Below, piece after piece: positions 15,484 through 24,544 of a stretch of DNA of 62,594 bases. The notes beneath the pieces were generated by a model that was given only the letters and a program-made list of their open reading frames with translations, had not been told where the DNA came from and made no database searches. The stretch comes from Clostridia bacterium (GTDB taxonomy: Bacteria; Bacillota; Clostridia; Oscillospirales; Acutalibacteraceae): contig CAAGBN010000079.1 of the NCBI GenBank assembly GCA_900768075.1, positions 1 to 62,594 on the forward strand. Direction: 5' to 3'. The stretch's first letter is position 1. Each line of letters opens with the position of its first letter. The translations under genes and the position numbers were made by a program.

Positions 15484-17223
15484 ATGTCAAAGATTGTTAA
15501 TATAGCACAAGGCCAGATTAAAGAGCTTGTTTTATCAGCAATAGCTAAGGCTCAGACCAAGGACCTTTTACCTGAGGGCGACAGCAATCCTTTTCAGGTT
15601 GAGGTGCCTGCCGACAGAGCTAACGGTGACTATAGCACTAACGCTGCTATGGTGAACGCTAAGATTTACCGTTTGCCCCCGAGAAAGATAGCAGAAGCTA
15701 TATGCGATAATATGAAGCTTGACGGCACTTATTTTGAAAAGGTTGAAATCGCAGGCCCCGGCTTCATCAACTTCTTCCTTTGCGATGACTATTATGCTGA
15801 CATCCTTTTTGAAATCAAGGAAGCAGGCGACAGCTACGGCAGAAGCGATTACGGTAAGGGTAAGAGCATCAACGTTGAATTCGTTTCAGCTAACCCTACA
15901 GGCCCTATGCATATGGGTAATGCAAGAGGCGGTGCTCTCGGTGACTGTCTTGCCGCTGTTTTAGATTATGCAGGCTATGATGTAGCAAGAGAATTCTATG
16001 TAAACGATGCAGGTAATCAGATTGATAAATTCGCACTTTCACTTGATATCAGATATCAGCAGATCTGCGGTAAGGATGCTGAGCTTCCCGAGGACAGCTA
16101 TCACGGTGAGGATATCGTAGAAAGAGCAACAGAATTCAGAGCTGTTTACGGCGATGAATATCTTGAAAAGAGTGAGGAAGAAAGAAGAAAGGCTCTTGTA
16201 GAGTTCGCTCTTCCCAAAAACCTCGAAAATATGAGAGCGGCTATGGCAAAGTACCGCATAGACTATGACCTGTGGTTCAGTGAGCTGACTCTTCACAACG
16301 GCGGTGAGCTTAAGGAAACCATCGACATTCTCACCGAAAAGGGTTACACCTATGAAAAGGACGGAGCCCTTTGGTACAAGAACATTGAAATTCAGACTGA
16401 GATGCTCTTAGCTCAGGGTAAGACTCAGGAATATATAGACAAGCTTGAGCTCAAGGATGACGTGCTTATCAGAGCAAACGGCAATCCCACATATTTCGCA
16501 GCTGATATCGCATACCACAGAAACAAGCTCGAAAAGAGAGGCTTTGACAAGGCTATCGATGTATGGGGCGCTGACCACCACGGCCACGTTGCAAGAATGA
16601 AGGGTGCGATGAAAGCGGTCGGAATTGATCCCGACAGACTCGATATTCTTCTTATGCAGTTTGTTCGTCTCGTACGTGACGGTGAGGTTGTAAGAATGTC
16701 AAAGAGAACAGGTAAGGCAATTACCCTTGTTGACCTTCTTAACGAGGTGCCCATCGATGCAGTAAGATTCCTCTTCAACATCAGAGAGCCCGGCTCACTT
16801 ATGGACTTCGACCTTGACCTTGCAGTTGAGGAAAGCTCACAGAATCCCGTTTACTACTGTCAGTATGCACATGCAAGAATCTGCAGTATCCTTGCAAAAA
16901 TTGCATCAGAGGGTAAGACAGTAAGAGACTGCAGCAAAGAAGAGCTTGCAAAGCTTGCTTGTCCCGAAGAAAGAGAGCTTATCCGCTTCCTTTCAACTCT
17001 CGGTGATGTAATAATCAACGCTGCTAAAAACTACGACCCTGCAAAGGTTACTCATTATGCAGTTGATCTTGCAACTCACTTCCATAAGTTCTACAATGCT
17101 TGCCGTGTAAGCGTAGAGGATGAAGAGCTTATGCAGGCAAGACTTTTCCTTTGTGTCTGTGTTAAGGATACAATGAAGAGCATACTCAATATGCTCAAGG
17201 TGGATGCACCTGAAAGAATGTAA
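15484..17223 (+). CDS. argS: Arginyl-tRNA synthetase
   Basis: 579 residues, class I synthetase that charges tRNA-Arg in the cytoplasm. An N-terminal additional (Add1) domain of ~100 residues is followed by the HIGH-type motif PTGPMHMGNARGG, then the catalytic domain with VWGADHHGHVARM and the KMSKS-equivalent VVRMSKRTG, and the C-terminal DALR anticodon-binding domain (YCQYAHARI onward). Complete at both ends. Confidence 0.97.
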   Translation: MSKIVNIAQGQIKELVLSAIAKAQTKDLLPEGDSNPFQVEVPADRANGDYSTNAAMVNAKIYRLPPRKIAEAICDNMKLDGTYFEKVEIAGPGFINFFLCDDYYADILFEIKEAGDSYGRSDYGKGKSINVEFVSANPTGPMHMGNARGGALGDCLAAVLDYAGYDVAREFYVNDAGNQIDKFALSLDIRYQQICGKDAELPEDSYHGEDIVERATEFRAVYGDEYLEKSEEERRKALVEFALPKNLENMRAAMAKYRIDYDLWFSELTLHNGGELKETIDILTEKGYTYEKDGALWYKNIEIQTEMLLAQGKTQEYIDKLELKDDVLIRANGNPTYFAADIAYHRNKLEKRGFDKAIDVWGADHHGHVARMKGAMKAVGIDPDRLDILLMQFVRLVRDGEVVRMSKRTGKAITLVDLLNEVPIDAVRFLFNIREPGSLMDFDLDLAVEESSQNPVYYCQYAHARICSILAKIASEGKTVRDCSKEELAKLACPEERELIRFLSTLGDVIINAAKNYDPAKVTHYAVDLATHFHKFYNACRVSVEDEELMQARLFLCVCVKDTMKSILNMLKVDAPERM

Positions 17224-17325
17224 TGTATTTATACAGAATAATAAGGAAAAATATATATTATTAAATGTATTTTAAAGTAAGTCCCCTAACATAAAAACCA
17301 TACTAAAATGAAAAGGAGCAAACCC

Positions 17326-18015
17326 ATGAATACAGAAAAAATTCTTGTTGTAGATGATGACCTTAATATCTGTGAATTACTCAGATTATATCTTACAAAG
17401 GAAGGCTATAATGTTGTAATCGCCAACGACGGTGTTGCAGCAGTAACTATGTTCCAGGAGGAAAGCCCCTCACTTGTTCTGCTTGATATCATGCTTCCTA
17501 AGCTTGACGGCTGGCAGGTTTGCAGAGAAATCAGAAAGTTTTCTGAAACTCCCATTATTATGCTTACTGCAAAGGGTGAAATCTTTGACAGAGTTCTCGG
17601 CCTTGAGCTCGGTGCTGATGACTATGTTGTAAAACCCTTTGATACAAAAGAAATTGTTGCAAGAATCAAGGCAGTTCTTCGCAGAAGTGCCTCATCAGCA
17701 GGTGAGGAGATCAAGGAAGTTCACTTTGACAAGCTTTCAATCAATCTTACAAACTATGAGCTTAAGGTAAACGGTGTTCAGATTGATACACCTCCCAAAG
17801 AGATGGAGCTTATTTTCCACCTTGCAAAGAACCCCAACAGAGTTTTCACAAGAGACCAGCTTCTTGACGAAGTATGGGGCTATGATTACTACGGTGACTC
17901 AAGAACTGTTGACGTTCACGTTAAGCGTCTTCGTGAAAAGCTTGAGGGTACATCAGACAAATGGGAACTCAGAACTGTCTGGGGTGTAGGCTATAAATTC
18001 GAGACTAAAGACTGA
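17326..18015 (+). CDS. OmpR/PhoB-family response regulator
   Basis: 229 residues. Receiver domain with ILVVDDD, phospho-acceptor Asp in LVLLDIMLP and Lys in YVVKPFD, then a winged-helix DNA-binding domain ending RTVWGVGYKFE. The ATG at 17326 has AAAGGAG 8 bases upstream; the in-frame ATG at 17308 has none. It is followed by a hairpin and then the kinase gene, and by HtrA. The set resembles the CssRS-HtrA secretion-stress system, an inference from order. Confidence 0.92.
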   Translation: MNTEKILVVDDDLNICELLRLYLTKEGYNVVIANDGVAAVTMFQEESPSLVLLDIMLPKLDGWQVCREIRKFSETPIIMLTAKGEIFDRVLGLELGADDYVVKPFDTKEIVARIKAVLRRSASSAGEEIKEVHFDKLSINLTNYELKVNGVQIDTPPKEMELIFHLAKNPNRVFTRDQLLDEVWGYDYYGDSRTVDVHVKRLREKLEGTSDKWELRTVWGVGYKFETKD

Positions 18016-18033
18016 TTTATAACTGAATAGATT

Positions 18034-18070
18034 AAAAAAAGCGCCTGATTTATCTGTCAGGCGTTTTCTT
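18034..18070 (+). terminator. Terminator-like hairpin between regulator and kinase
   Basis: CGCCTGA (18042-18048) pairs with TCAGGCG (18057-18063), preceded by seven A and followed by TTTTCTT. It lies between two genes that should be co-expressed, so it may lower kinase levels relative to the regulator. Confidence 0.75.
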
Positions 18071-18087
18071 GAAATGGAGGGCTTGTT

Positions 18088-19569
18088 GTGGAGGACACAA
18101 AAGTTAAACTCAAGCGAAGACTGAAAAGAAAAAGAAAGGGCAAAAACCTGTTCCTTAGCTATTTTTCAATTTCGGCACTGACGGTTTTCATAGGCTTTGT
18201 ATTTATAACTATGACTATGATTTTCTTTATTGCGGCTCAGTGGTGGACTGAAAAGGTTGATGTGCTTTCAAGAAACGCCGATGATATTGTTTCTATGTAT
18301 TACTACCTTGGTGAGGAAGAATTTGACGAGCCTCTGGTTATCAATACACTTAAGATAATGTCAAGAGCGACACAGTCTGAGTATTTTGTCACAGACGCTA
18401 ATGGTGATGCTTTTTATTGCGGTGACTGTGAAAGCGGTTATTCCAAAAACTGTAAAAATCATAAGGATATTGAGGTTTCACCCAGTATTCTTGACAGAAC
18501 CTCAAAGGGCGGTTTTTCGGATTATATAACTGATGAAACCTTCGGTATAGGCCGATTTGTTGTTTCGAAGCCCGTAAGAAATGCCGAGGGTGAAGTAGTG
18601 TGCATAGTTTTTGCCGTTGAGGATGCTATTACAGGACTTGTTCCCTATGTTGCAGGTATAGCAAAAGCCTTCTCTCTTGCGACGCTGTTTGCTCTTGTGC
18701 TTTGCTTTTTGGCGATTTTCTTCATAGCTCGTGGCGTAACCAAGCCCCTTGGTGAAATGCAGGAGGTAACAGAGCATTTTGCCCGAGGTGACTTTGAATA
18801 TAAGGCAAACGAGAATTATAAAAAGAGAAACTTCAGAGACTTTGCAAAAGCGTTGAACAAGATGGCCTATGAGCTGAAAATAGATGATGAAGCTCAGAAA
18901 AGCTTTATTGCCAATGTCTCTCACGAGCTTAAGACACCTATGACATCAATAGGCGGCTTCGTTGACGGAATCTTAGATGGCACTATCCCACCCGAGGAAG
19001 AAAAGAAGTATCTGACTATAGTTTCAAATGAGGTCAGACGTCTGTCAAGAATGGTTGTTTCTATGCTGAACATTTCAAAAATTGAAGCAGGTGAAATTCA
19101 GCTTGCAGCCACAAAATATGATGTTGGCAAGCAGATATTTGAAACACTTTTACTCTTTGAACAGAAGATTGAAGAAAAGCACATAGAAATAGAAGGCTTC
19201 GAAAAAATGCGCGGTGTTATGATTGAGGCTGACAGAGATATGCTTCATCAGGTAATCTATAATCTCTTTGATAATGCTGTTAAATTTACTCCTGAAAACG
19301 GACGTATAACTGTAAGTGCCGTCAGCAGTGAATATGCAACAACAGTCTCAATACTCAACTCAGGTGCAGGTGTCAGTGAAGAAGAAATTTCAAGAATTTT
19401 CGAGCGCTTCTATAAGGTGGACAAATCAAGAAGCTTTGACACTAAGGGTGTAGGTCTCGGCTTATATATTGTTAAGACTATTGTCAATATGCACGATGGC
19501 GAAATCACTGCTTCAAGCAAGCAGGGTGAATACACCGAATTCTCATTTGAGATACCTTTTTCCGAATAA
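18088..19569 (+). CDS. Sensor histidine kinase (CssS-like)
   Basis: 493 residues, GTG start with TGGAGG 7 bases upstream. A basic N-terminus is followed by membrane segment 1 (~18-50), an extracytoplasmic domain of ~130 residues containing a small cluster of cysteines (CGDCESG and CKNH), segment 2 (~190-215), HAMP, the H-box FIANVSHELKTPMTS, then the ATPase domain with DNAVKFTPENG and GVGLGLYIVKT. The cysteine cluster could sense redox or metal. Partner of the regulator just upstream. Confidence 0.92.
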   Translation: MEDTKVKLKRRLKRKRKGKNLFLSYFSISALTVFIGFVFITMTMIFFIAAQWWTEKVDVLSRNADDIVSMYYYLGEEEFDEPLVINTLKIMSRATQSEYFVTDANGDAFYCGDCESGYSKNCKNHKDIEVSPSILDRTSKGGFSDYITDETFGIGRFVVSKPVRNAEGEVVCIVFAVEDAITGLVPYVAGIAKAFSLATLFALVLCFLAIFFIARGVTKPLGEMQEVTEHFARGDFEYKANENYKKRNFRDFAKALNKMAYELKIDDEAQKSFIANVSHELKTPMTSIGGFVDGILDGTIPPEEEKKYLTIVSNEVRRLSRMVVSMLNISKIEAGEIQLAATKYDVGKQIFETLLLFEQKIEEKHIEIEGFEKMRGVMIEADRDMLHQVIYNLFDNAVKFTPENGRITVSAVSSEYATTVSILNSGAGVSEEEISRIFERFYKVDKSRSFDTKGVGLGLYIVKTIVNMHDGEITASSKQGEYTEFSFEIPFSE

Positions 19570-19591
19570 AATAAGAAAATCTTAATTATTT

Positions 19592-19620
19592 TTAACTTTC
19601 TTTAAGCAAGAGCATATAAT
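19592..19620 (+). promoter_or_regulatory. Candidate promoter of the HtrA gene
   Basis: TTAACT (19592-19597), 17-base spacer, TATAAT (19615-19620). TTTAAC and TTTAAG direct repeats around the -35 could be a binding site for the adjacent regulator; this is inference. Confidence 0.55.
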
Positions 19621-19663
19621 CTATTATCATATTATATGTTTCTATACAGAAGGAGCTGTGCTT

Positions 19664-21373
19664 ATGAACGATAATGAATCAAAAATCGGTGAAGATATAA
19701 TTCCCGAAGAAGAGATCAACAAGGAAGTCATACAGGAGAATCAGGATGCTTTTTCGGATTCAGCCTCAAGAGATGTTTACTCTTACAGTAAAGATGAAGA
19801 GGTTTTACAGCTCGATGATTTCCAAAATGAAGATATTGAAGCGGTAACAGAAGAAACAACCTCTGAGGAAAGCTTTGTCCTTTATGGCGAAAACCCATTT
19901 GACAGCTTCCCGAAGAACAGTTATGCTGAACCTCAGGAGCCTGTTATAAAAGCAGAAGAGCCTGCATTCAACCCTTATGCGGCACCTGAAAAGCCCGACA
20001 ATACTTTCTTTACAGCACCTCAGAATTTTCAGAATCATCAGTATAAGCAGTCGGGTGGATATGCTTTCAATCAGCAGCCCACTTACAACCGTACCGATAT
20101 GACACCTCCTAAAAAGTCAGGCGGTAAAAAGGCGATAATTGCAATTGTTGCTGTCTGTGTTGTAATTGCCCTCGGTGTTATGGCAACAAGTCTTTTCGGT
20201 GGCACAGGAGTCGGAAATCAGCAGACAACAGACGGTGCTCAGTCAGACGGCAGTCAGGATATTACAATCAATGCCATTCAGACAACTGCACCCTTGAATC
20301 TTTCAAACTCAGTTAACTCAGTTTATGTTGCTGATAAGGTAAGACCCAGTGTTGTTGGTATTATGGTTTATTCAAACGGTAAGCTTGCAGGTGAGGGCTC
20401 AGGTATTCTCTGGGGCGAAGACAGTACAGGCACATATACCTATGTTGTAACCTGTGCTCACGTTATCGACGAATCACGTGTGACCTACGGTGTGCTTCTT
20501 CTTGACGGCAAAACCTATGAGGCTGAGAAGGTCGCAACAGACACAAGAACAGATATCGGTGTGCTTAAAATCAAGGCTACAGGTCTGCCTCTTGCTGAGG
20601 TCGGTGACTCATCATCACTTAAAATAGGTGAGCCTATTTATGCTATCGGTAACCCCGGCGGCTCCGAGTATTTCGGCTCAATTACTGACGGTATTGTATC
20701 AGCTATTGACAGAAGCGTAAGTGCAACATATACAATGACATGCATTCAGCACAATGCGGCAATCAATCCCGGTAACTCAGGTGGTGCTCTTGTTAACACA
20801 GCAGGACAGATTGTCGGTATCAACTCATCTAAAATTGCAAGCACAGACTTTGAGGGTATGGGCTTTGCAGTACCATCATCAATAGCTCAGAGTGTAGTAG
20901 AATCTCTTATCAAATATGGCTATGTGCCCAACAGACCGAAGCTTGGTATTCAGTATGCAGAGGTAAGTGCATATCAGCTTTACTCAATGGTGGTTTCAAT
21001 CAAGGGCCTTCCTCAGGGCTCACTTGTAATTGCAGGCATTTCAGAAGACAGCTCACTTGCAGGAACTAAGGCAGAGGTCGGTGATCTTATCATCGCTGTC
21101 AATGGCAAGGATATGGATGACAGCAGTGTGCTTCTTGATCTTATTGATACAGGTGCTGTCGGTGACACACTGACTCTTACACTTTGCCGTATTGATCAGA
21201 GAACTTACAAGACAACAACCTTTGATATTACAATCAAGCTCATCGAAGATAAGGGTGACAGTGCTTACGAGGAGGAAAGCACAACAGCATCAAGCTATAA
21301 TGACGGTTACTACTACGGTGGAGCAGGTAACTTTGAGGATTTCTTCAATGATTACTTCGGCTTCGGCTGGTAA
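19664..21373 (+). CDS. Membrane-anchored HtrA-like serine protease with PDZ domain
   Basis: 569 residues. A long acidic, Asn/Gln/Pro-rich cytoplasmic part (~1-145), one membrane helix (AIIAIVAVCVVIALGVMA, ~150-170), then a trypsin-like protease outside: His in VVTCAHVID, Asp in TRTDIGVL and Ser in NPGNSGGALV. A PDZ domain follows (KLGIQYAEV to the C-terminus), then an acidic Tyr/Gly tail. It degrades or refolds damaged exported proteins. I chose ATG 19664 because AGGAG is 8 bases upstream; the in-frame GTG at 19658 is too close. Gene order suggests control by the upstream two-component system. Confidence 0.92.
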   Translation: MNDNESKIGEDIIPEEEINKEVIQENQDAFSDSASRDVYSYSKDEEVLQLDDFQNEDIEAVTEETTSEESFVLYGENPFDSFPKNSYAEPQEPVIKAEEPAFNPYAAPEKPDNTFFTAPQNFQNHQYKQSGGYAFNQQPTYNRTDMTPPKKSGGKKAIIAIVAVCVVIALGVMATSLFGGTGVGNQQTTDGAQSDGSQDITINAIQTTAPLNLSNSVNSVYVADKVRPSVVGIMVYSNGKLAGEGSGILWGEDSTGTYTYVVTCAHVIDESRVTYGVLLLDGKTYEAEKVATDTRTDIGVLKIKATGLPLAEVGDSSSLKIGEPIYAIGNPGGSEYFGSITDGIVSAIDRSVSATYTMTCIQHNAAINPGNSGGALVNTAGQIVGINSSKIASTDFEGMGFAVPSSIAQSVVESLIKYGYVPNRPKLGIQYAEVSAYQLYSMVVSIKGLPQGSLVIAGISEDSSLAGTKAEVGDLIIAVNGKDMDDSSVLLDLIDTGAVGDTLTLTLCRIDQRTYKTTTFDITIKLIEDKGDSAYEEESTTASSYNDGYYYGGAGNFEDFFNDYFGFGW

Positions 21374-21383
21374 AGAATAATAA

Positions 21384-21441
21384 TATCGCGTTTTTGGTTC
21401 TTTTTCCGCGACAGGAAAAAGAATGCCCGCCCGGCGAGGGC
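21384..21441 (+). repeat. GGCGA-loop two-hairpin 3' element, copy 3
   Basis: Starts 10 bases after the HtrA stop in its sense. Stem 1 TTCTTTTTCC (21398-21407)/GGAAAAAGAA (21414-21423), loop GCGACA; stem 2 GCCC (21429-21432)/GGGC (21438-21441) around GGCGA. Confidence 0.9.
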
Positions 21442-21821
21442 AACATAAAATAAAGTTAATCATAATGGGACGCGGGCGAAACTCGCGTCTCTTTTAATTT
21501 TATCCCGCCGAAGATACTCCTTATTTATTTCTGATTTTAATATACCCACCCTATAGTTTTCCGCTCAAGCCGTGGAGGCTCTTAACCCCACTTCTCTGTT
21601 TAAAACAGCTTTTCTCAAGTGATACCGCTACTCTTTACTGTTTATACACTCCCTGCCTTGCGTATTCTTGTTTACTGCTTCAATTTACTCTCTGCTCGCT
21701 CCCGTAGCCGCTATGAGATGTTTCTTTTAGTGATTCGGGTGGGTTGGTTCTTACTGACGAAACCTTTAGTTTTATTTGTAAGCTAAATAATGGTATAGAA
21801 AACATTTTCCGTTTCAACCTA
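21442..21821. other. Long non-coding stretch, partly pyrimidine-rich
   Basis: GGGACGCGGG...CTCGCGTCTC (21466-21495) is a palindrome of a kind seen again at 36832. From about 21500 to 21740 the plus strand is C/T-rich, with CTGTTTAAAACAG (21597) as a palindrome and no convincing frame on either strand. An open frame from 21744 runs into the next gene but has no ribosome site and no protein-like start. I cannot name this stretch. Confidence 0.5.
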
Positions 21822-21850
21822 TTGACAAGACAGATTTTTGCCTATAGAAT
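21822..21850 (+). promoter_or_regulatory. SigA-type promoter of the DUF6291-like gene
   Basis: TTGACA (21822-21827), 17-base spacer, TAGAAT (21845-21850); the ATG is ~95 bases downstream. Confidence 0.7.
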
Positions 21851-21944
21851 GAAAATGAAGAACAAAAGTTCTGCAGCAACAGCCGTAGTGTATCGCAAAC
21901 GTTACAGGCTGTTTTATATTTTACTTAATTCGAGGAGAATTCAT

Positions 21945-22550
21945 ATGGCAAAAGGAAGTTTTATACTTTATGATGTAGACCTTAAATCAGTTCAGTATCT
22001 GTCAAAGGAACAGGCGGGCGAGCTTTTTCTTGCTATTTCCAAATACAGACTTGAGGGAGTCGAACCTGACTTTGAGGGCGATACAGCACTGAATATTATC
22101 TTTCATCAGATAACGGAGCATATTGCTATCAACGAGGAAAAGTACAAGGCAATCTGCCAAAAGAAATCCGAGGCTATGAAAAAAAGATGGAGTACTGAAA
22201 GAGAAAGCACTATACAAGAGCATAGAACACTATACAATACTATAGAAAAAGGTCTTGCTTTAGGTGATACTGATACTGATACTGAGACTGAGACTGATAC
22301 TGATACTGTTACTGTTACTGATACTGATACTGTAACTGATACTTATTCTGATGCCTGCGGCGCAAAAAAAGAAAATAAAAGAAATAATTATTACCGCGGT
22401 AATTATAAAAACAACTACAGTAAATATAAAGGTGACTTGCCTGCTTGTCTGAAAGATGAGCCTTCGTATGATATTGACATCTTTACGAAAAAAGCTATCG
22501 GACTCAAATATAAAACGCCAGACAGCACGCCTGAAAAAAGGGTGGAGTGA
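21945..22550 (+). CDS. DUF6291-like protein with Asp-Thr repeat tract
   Basis: 201 residues. Residues 1-85 (MAKGSFILYDVDLKSV, LSKEQAGELFLAI, KKSEAMKKRW) match the small phage- or element-associated DUF6291 proteins by pattern. Residues 108-136 are almost only Asp/Glu/Val-Thr dipeptides, coded by a GAT-ACT hexamer microsatellite (22266-22349). The tail is Asn/Tyr/Lys-rich. CGAGGAG is 8 bases before the ATG at 21945, so the longer upstream frame is not used. Unknown function; the tract length may vary between strains. No phage genes adjoin it. Confidence 0.65.
   Translation: MAKGSFILYDVDLKSVQYLSKEQAGELFLAISKYRLEGVEPDFEGDTALNIIFHQITEHIAINEEKYKAICQKKSEAMKKRWSTERESTIQEHRTLYNTIEKGLALGDTDTDTETETDTDTVTVTDTDTVTDTYSDACGAKKENKRNNYYRGNYKNNYSKYKGDLPACLKDEPSYDIDIFTKKAIGLKYKTPDSTPEKRVE
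22266..22349 (+). repeat. GATACT hexamer microsatellite inside a gene
   Basis: About 14 imperfect copies of a 6-base unit (GATACT with GAGACT and GTTACT variants) in frame, coding alternating acidic/Val-Thr residues. Slippage by one unit keeps the frame. Confidence 0.9.
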
Positions 22551-22698
22551 CTGAGGGAGTCATCAAATTTCCATAATTGTTTTTTTCTGTGATACCCCAA
22601 AATTGTAATAATGAACATATACACTCAAACAAATTTGTGCTATACTAATCTTGTATTGTATCCCTCTTGAAGGGAATAATAACAAGGAGGTCATATTT

Positions 22699-23298
22699 AT
22701 GGCAAATAACAAAACAAAAACAACCAAACTCGTGCTTTTGGGTCTGTTGACAGCGATTCTCTTCGTTATGTCATACACTCCTCTGGGCTATCTGAAAATC
22801 CTCGGCGTTGAAATTACCTTCAATGTTATTCCCGTAGCGATTGCAGCAATAGCACTCGGCACATCAGGCGGTGCAACTGTCGGAGCCGTTTTCGGACTGA
22901 CAAGTTTCCTGCAGTGTGTTCAGGGTACAAGTCCCTTTGGCGCAACACTTCTCGGTATCAATCCCGTTTTCACAGCGATAGTCTGCTTCCTGCCACGTAT
23001 ACTTGCAGGTCTCATCTCAGGTGCGATACACAAGCCCTTAAGCAATAAGCTCGGCAAAAAAATACCCTGCTTCATTACAGGCTTTCTTTCAGCTTTTCTC
23101 AACACCCTTTTCTTTATGACTGCGCTGATTATTCTTTTCGGCAAGACAGACTATATTATGGGTATGAGAGGCGGAGCTAACCTTTTAGTTTTTGTTTGCA
23201 CTTTTGTCGGCATCAATGCTGTGTTTGAGATGCTGGCATCTACTCTTATCTCAGGTGCAGTAGGTAACGCTCTTTATAAAGCAAAAGCTATCAGATGA
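22699..23298 (+). CDS. ECF transporter substrate-binding subunit, probably for pantothenate
   Basis: 199 residues, six hydrophobic segments, with the N-terminal basic stretch and LVLLGLLTAILFVMS typical of ECF S components. The subunit binds a vitamin and works with shared EcfAA'T proteins that are not in this window. Substrate is inferred from its neighbour: coaX (pantothenate kinase) starts 10 bases after its stop, as in PanT-CoaX pairs. AAGGAGG precedes the ATG at 22699; the frame is open further up but without a site. TATACT at 22641 may be the -10 element. Confidence 0.8.
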   Translation: MANNKTKTTKLVLLGLLTAILFVMSYTPLGYLKILGVEITFNVIPVAIAAIALGTSGGATVGAVFGLTSFLQCVQGTSPFGATLLGINPVFTAIVCFLPRILAGLISGAIHKPLSNKLGKKIPCFITGFLSAFLNTLFFMTALIILFGKTDYIMGMRGGANLLVFVCTFVGINAVFEMLASTLISGAVGNALYKAKAIR

Positions 23299-23308
23299 GG
23301 TGACAGAA

Positions 23309-24073
23309 ATGGTTTTAGCAATAGATATCGGTAATACAAATATAGTGCTCGGTTGCTTTGATGAAGACAATATCATTATTCGTGAGCGTATATCAACCAA
23401 TCATACAGCTACTGCTATAGAGTATGCTGCAACAATAAAAACCGCCTTTGAAATGCACGGTGTTGACCGCAAGGATTTCACGGGAGCAATTATTTCGTCA
23501 GTTGTACCTGCGGTGACAAACACAGTCAGGTCTGCGATTGAAAAGTTCCTTGGTATTGAAGTGCTCGTTGTGGGCCCCGGTATAAAAACAGGGCTTAGCA
23601 TATTGATAGACAGTCCGAGTCAGCTCGGTAGCGACCTTGTTGTTGATGCAGTTGCAGGTCTTAATGAATACCCCGTGCCAATGATTATTATTGATATGGG
23701 TACAGCTACAACAGTATCAGTTATCAACAGCAAGAAGGAATATATAGGTGGTATGATTGTACCCGGTCTTGCTATTTCACACGATGCTCTTATCAGCAGA
23801 ACATCTCAGCTTAGCAAAATCGCCTTTGAAAAGCCCAAGAAGGTTATCGGCAGTAATACAGTTGACTGCATTAAGAGCGGTCTTCTTTACGGCAATGCAG
23901 GCATGCTTGACGGCCTTATTGAGCGTATCAATGAAACCCTCGGTGAAAAATGTACAGTTGTTGCTACAGGCGGTCTTTCAACAGTTGTTGCACCTCTTTG
24001 CAAGAGTGAGATTATTGTTGACGAGGATATGCTTCTCAAAGGACTTAAGGTTATTTATAATAAGAATAAGTAA
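23309..24073 (+). CDS. coaX: Type III pantothenate kinase
   Basis: 254 residues. Catalyses the first step of CoA synthesis, ATP-dependent phosphorylation of pantothenate; the type III enzyme is not inhibited by CoA. ASKHA-fold motifs: MVLAIDIGNTNIVLG at the start, SSVVPAVT, the GPGIKTG loop, DMGTATT, and GGMIVPGL. The GAGG that overlaps the upstream stop lies 8 bases before this ATG; an in-frame GTG at 23300 is too close to it. Works with the vitamin transporter subunit upstream. Confidence 0.96.
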   Translation: MVLAIDIGNTNIVLGCFDEDNIIIRERISTNHTATAIEYAATIKTAFEMHGVDRKDFTGAIISSVVPAVTNTVRSAIEKFLGIEVLVVGPGIKTGLSILIDSPSQLGSDLVVDAVAGLNEYPVPMIIIDMGTATTVSVINSKKEYIGGMIVPGLAISHDALISRTSQLSKIAFEKPKKVIGSNTVDCIKSGLLYGNAGMLDGLIERINETLGEKCTVVATGGLSTVVAPLCKSEIIVDEDMLLKGLKVIYNKNK

Positions 24074-24090
24074 TCTTATTGTTTTATAAT

Positions 24091-24131
24091 AAAAAAGTAT
24101 CCACCTTTCCGTTTGGTAAGGTGGATTTTTT
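24091..24131. terminator. Bidirectional terminator after coaX
   Basis: ATCCACCTT (24099-24107) pairs with AAGGTGGAT (24118-24126), flanked by A6 and T6 tracts; it serves coaX and the convergent minus-strand gene. Confidence 0.9.
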
Positions 24132-24139
24132 GTATGATA

Positions 24140-24493
24140 TTATTTCATATTCTCTTTTGCGGTTCTGCAGGATGCGACCAGCATTACTCGTAGAGAGGTG
24201 CATTTTGCAGAAAGACTTTTAAAGGTTTGCTCATCAATGTATTTCGTTCTGTGTAAAAGTTCAAGCCAATATCCGGTTTCGCTCGCTTCCTTTAAGGCGA
24301 TTTCGAGCTTAGAAATGAAATCTTTCTTGCCTTGAGCATATTGTGCTTCATGGATGTTAGCGCCAATTGATGTACCACTTCTGCCTATTTGGTTGGAAAT
24401 GATAGATTCGTGGTTCGTCTTTAGTTGTTTAACAAGGCTTATGATATCCACGGAGAATTCCATAGAAAGTTCAGCAAGCTTATTTTCTTTCAT
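24140..24493 (-). CDS. S23/Avd-like four-helix-bundle protein, copy 1
   Basis: 117 residues. Pattern of the family found in 23S rRNA intervening sequences and related to the Avd protein of diversity-generating retroelements: QLKTNHESIISNQI, the signature RSGTSIGANIHEA near the middle, KLEIALKEASETGYWLELL and a final helix. These are basic-surface oligomers thought to bind nucleic acid. AAGGAGG precedes the ATG. It lies alone, next to a large ATGATG palindrome on its 5' side (24545-24711). It is 40% or so alike by eye to copy 2 at 28230. Confidence 0.88.
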   Translation of the reverse strand: MKENKLAELSMEFSVDIISLVKQLKTNHESIISNQIGRSGTSIGANIHEAQYAQGKKDFISKLEIALKEASETGYWLELLHRTKYIDEQTFKSLSAKCTSLRVMLVASCRTAKENMK

Positions 24494-24544
24494 AATAATC
24501 GCCTCCTTTTTTATTCATTATATCATAAAATGCATTATATTTCA

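Noticed and set aside
21744..21944. Upstream in-frame extension of the DUF6291-like gene
   Set aside because: It has no ribosome site, contains the promoter, and the family-like N-terminus begins at 21945 behind CGAGGAG.
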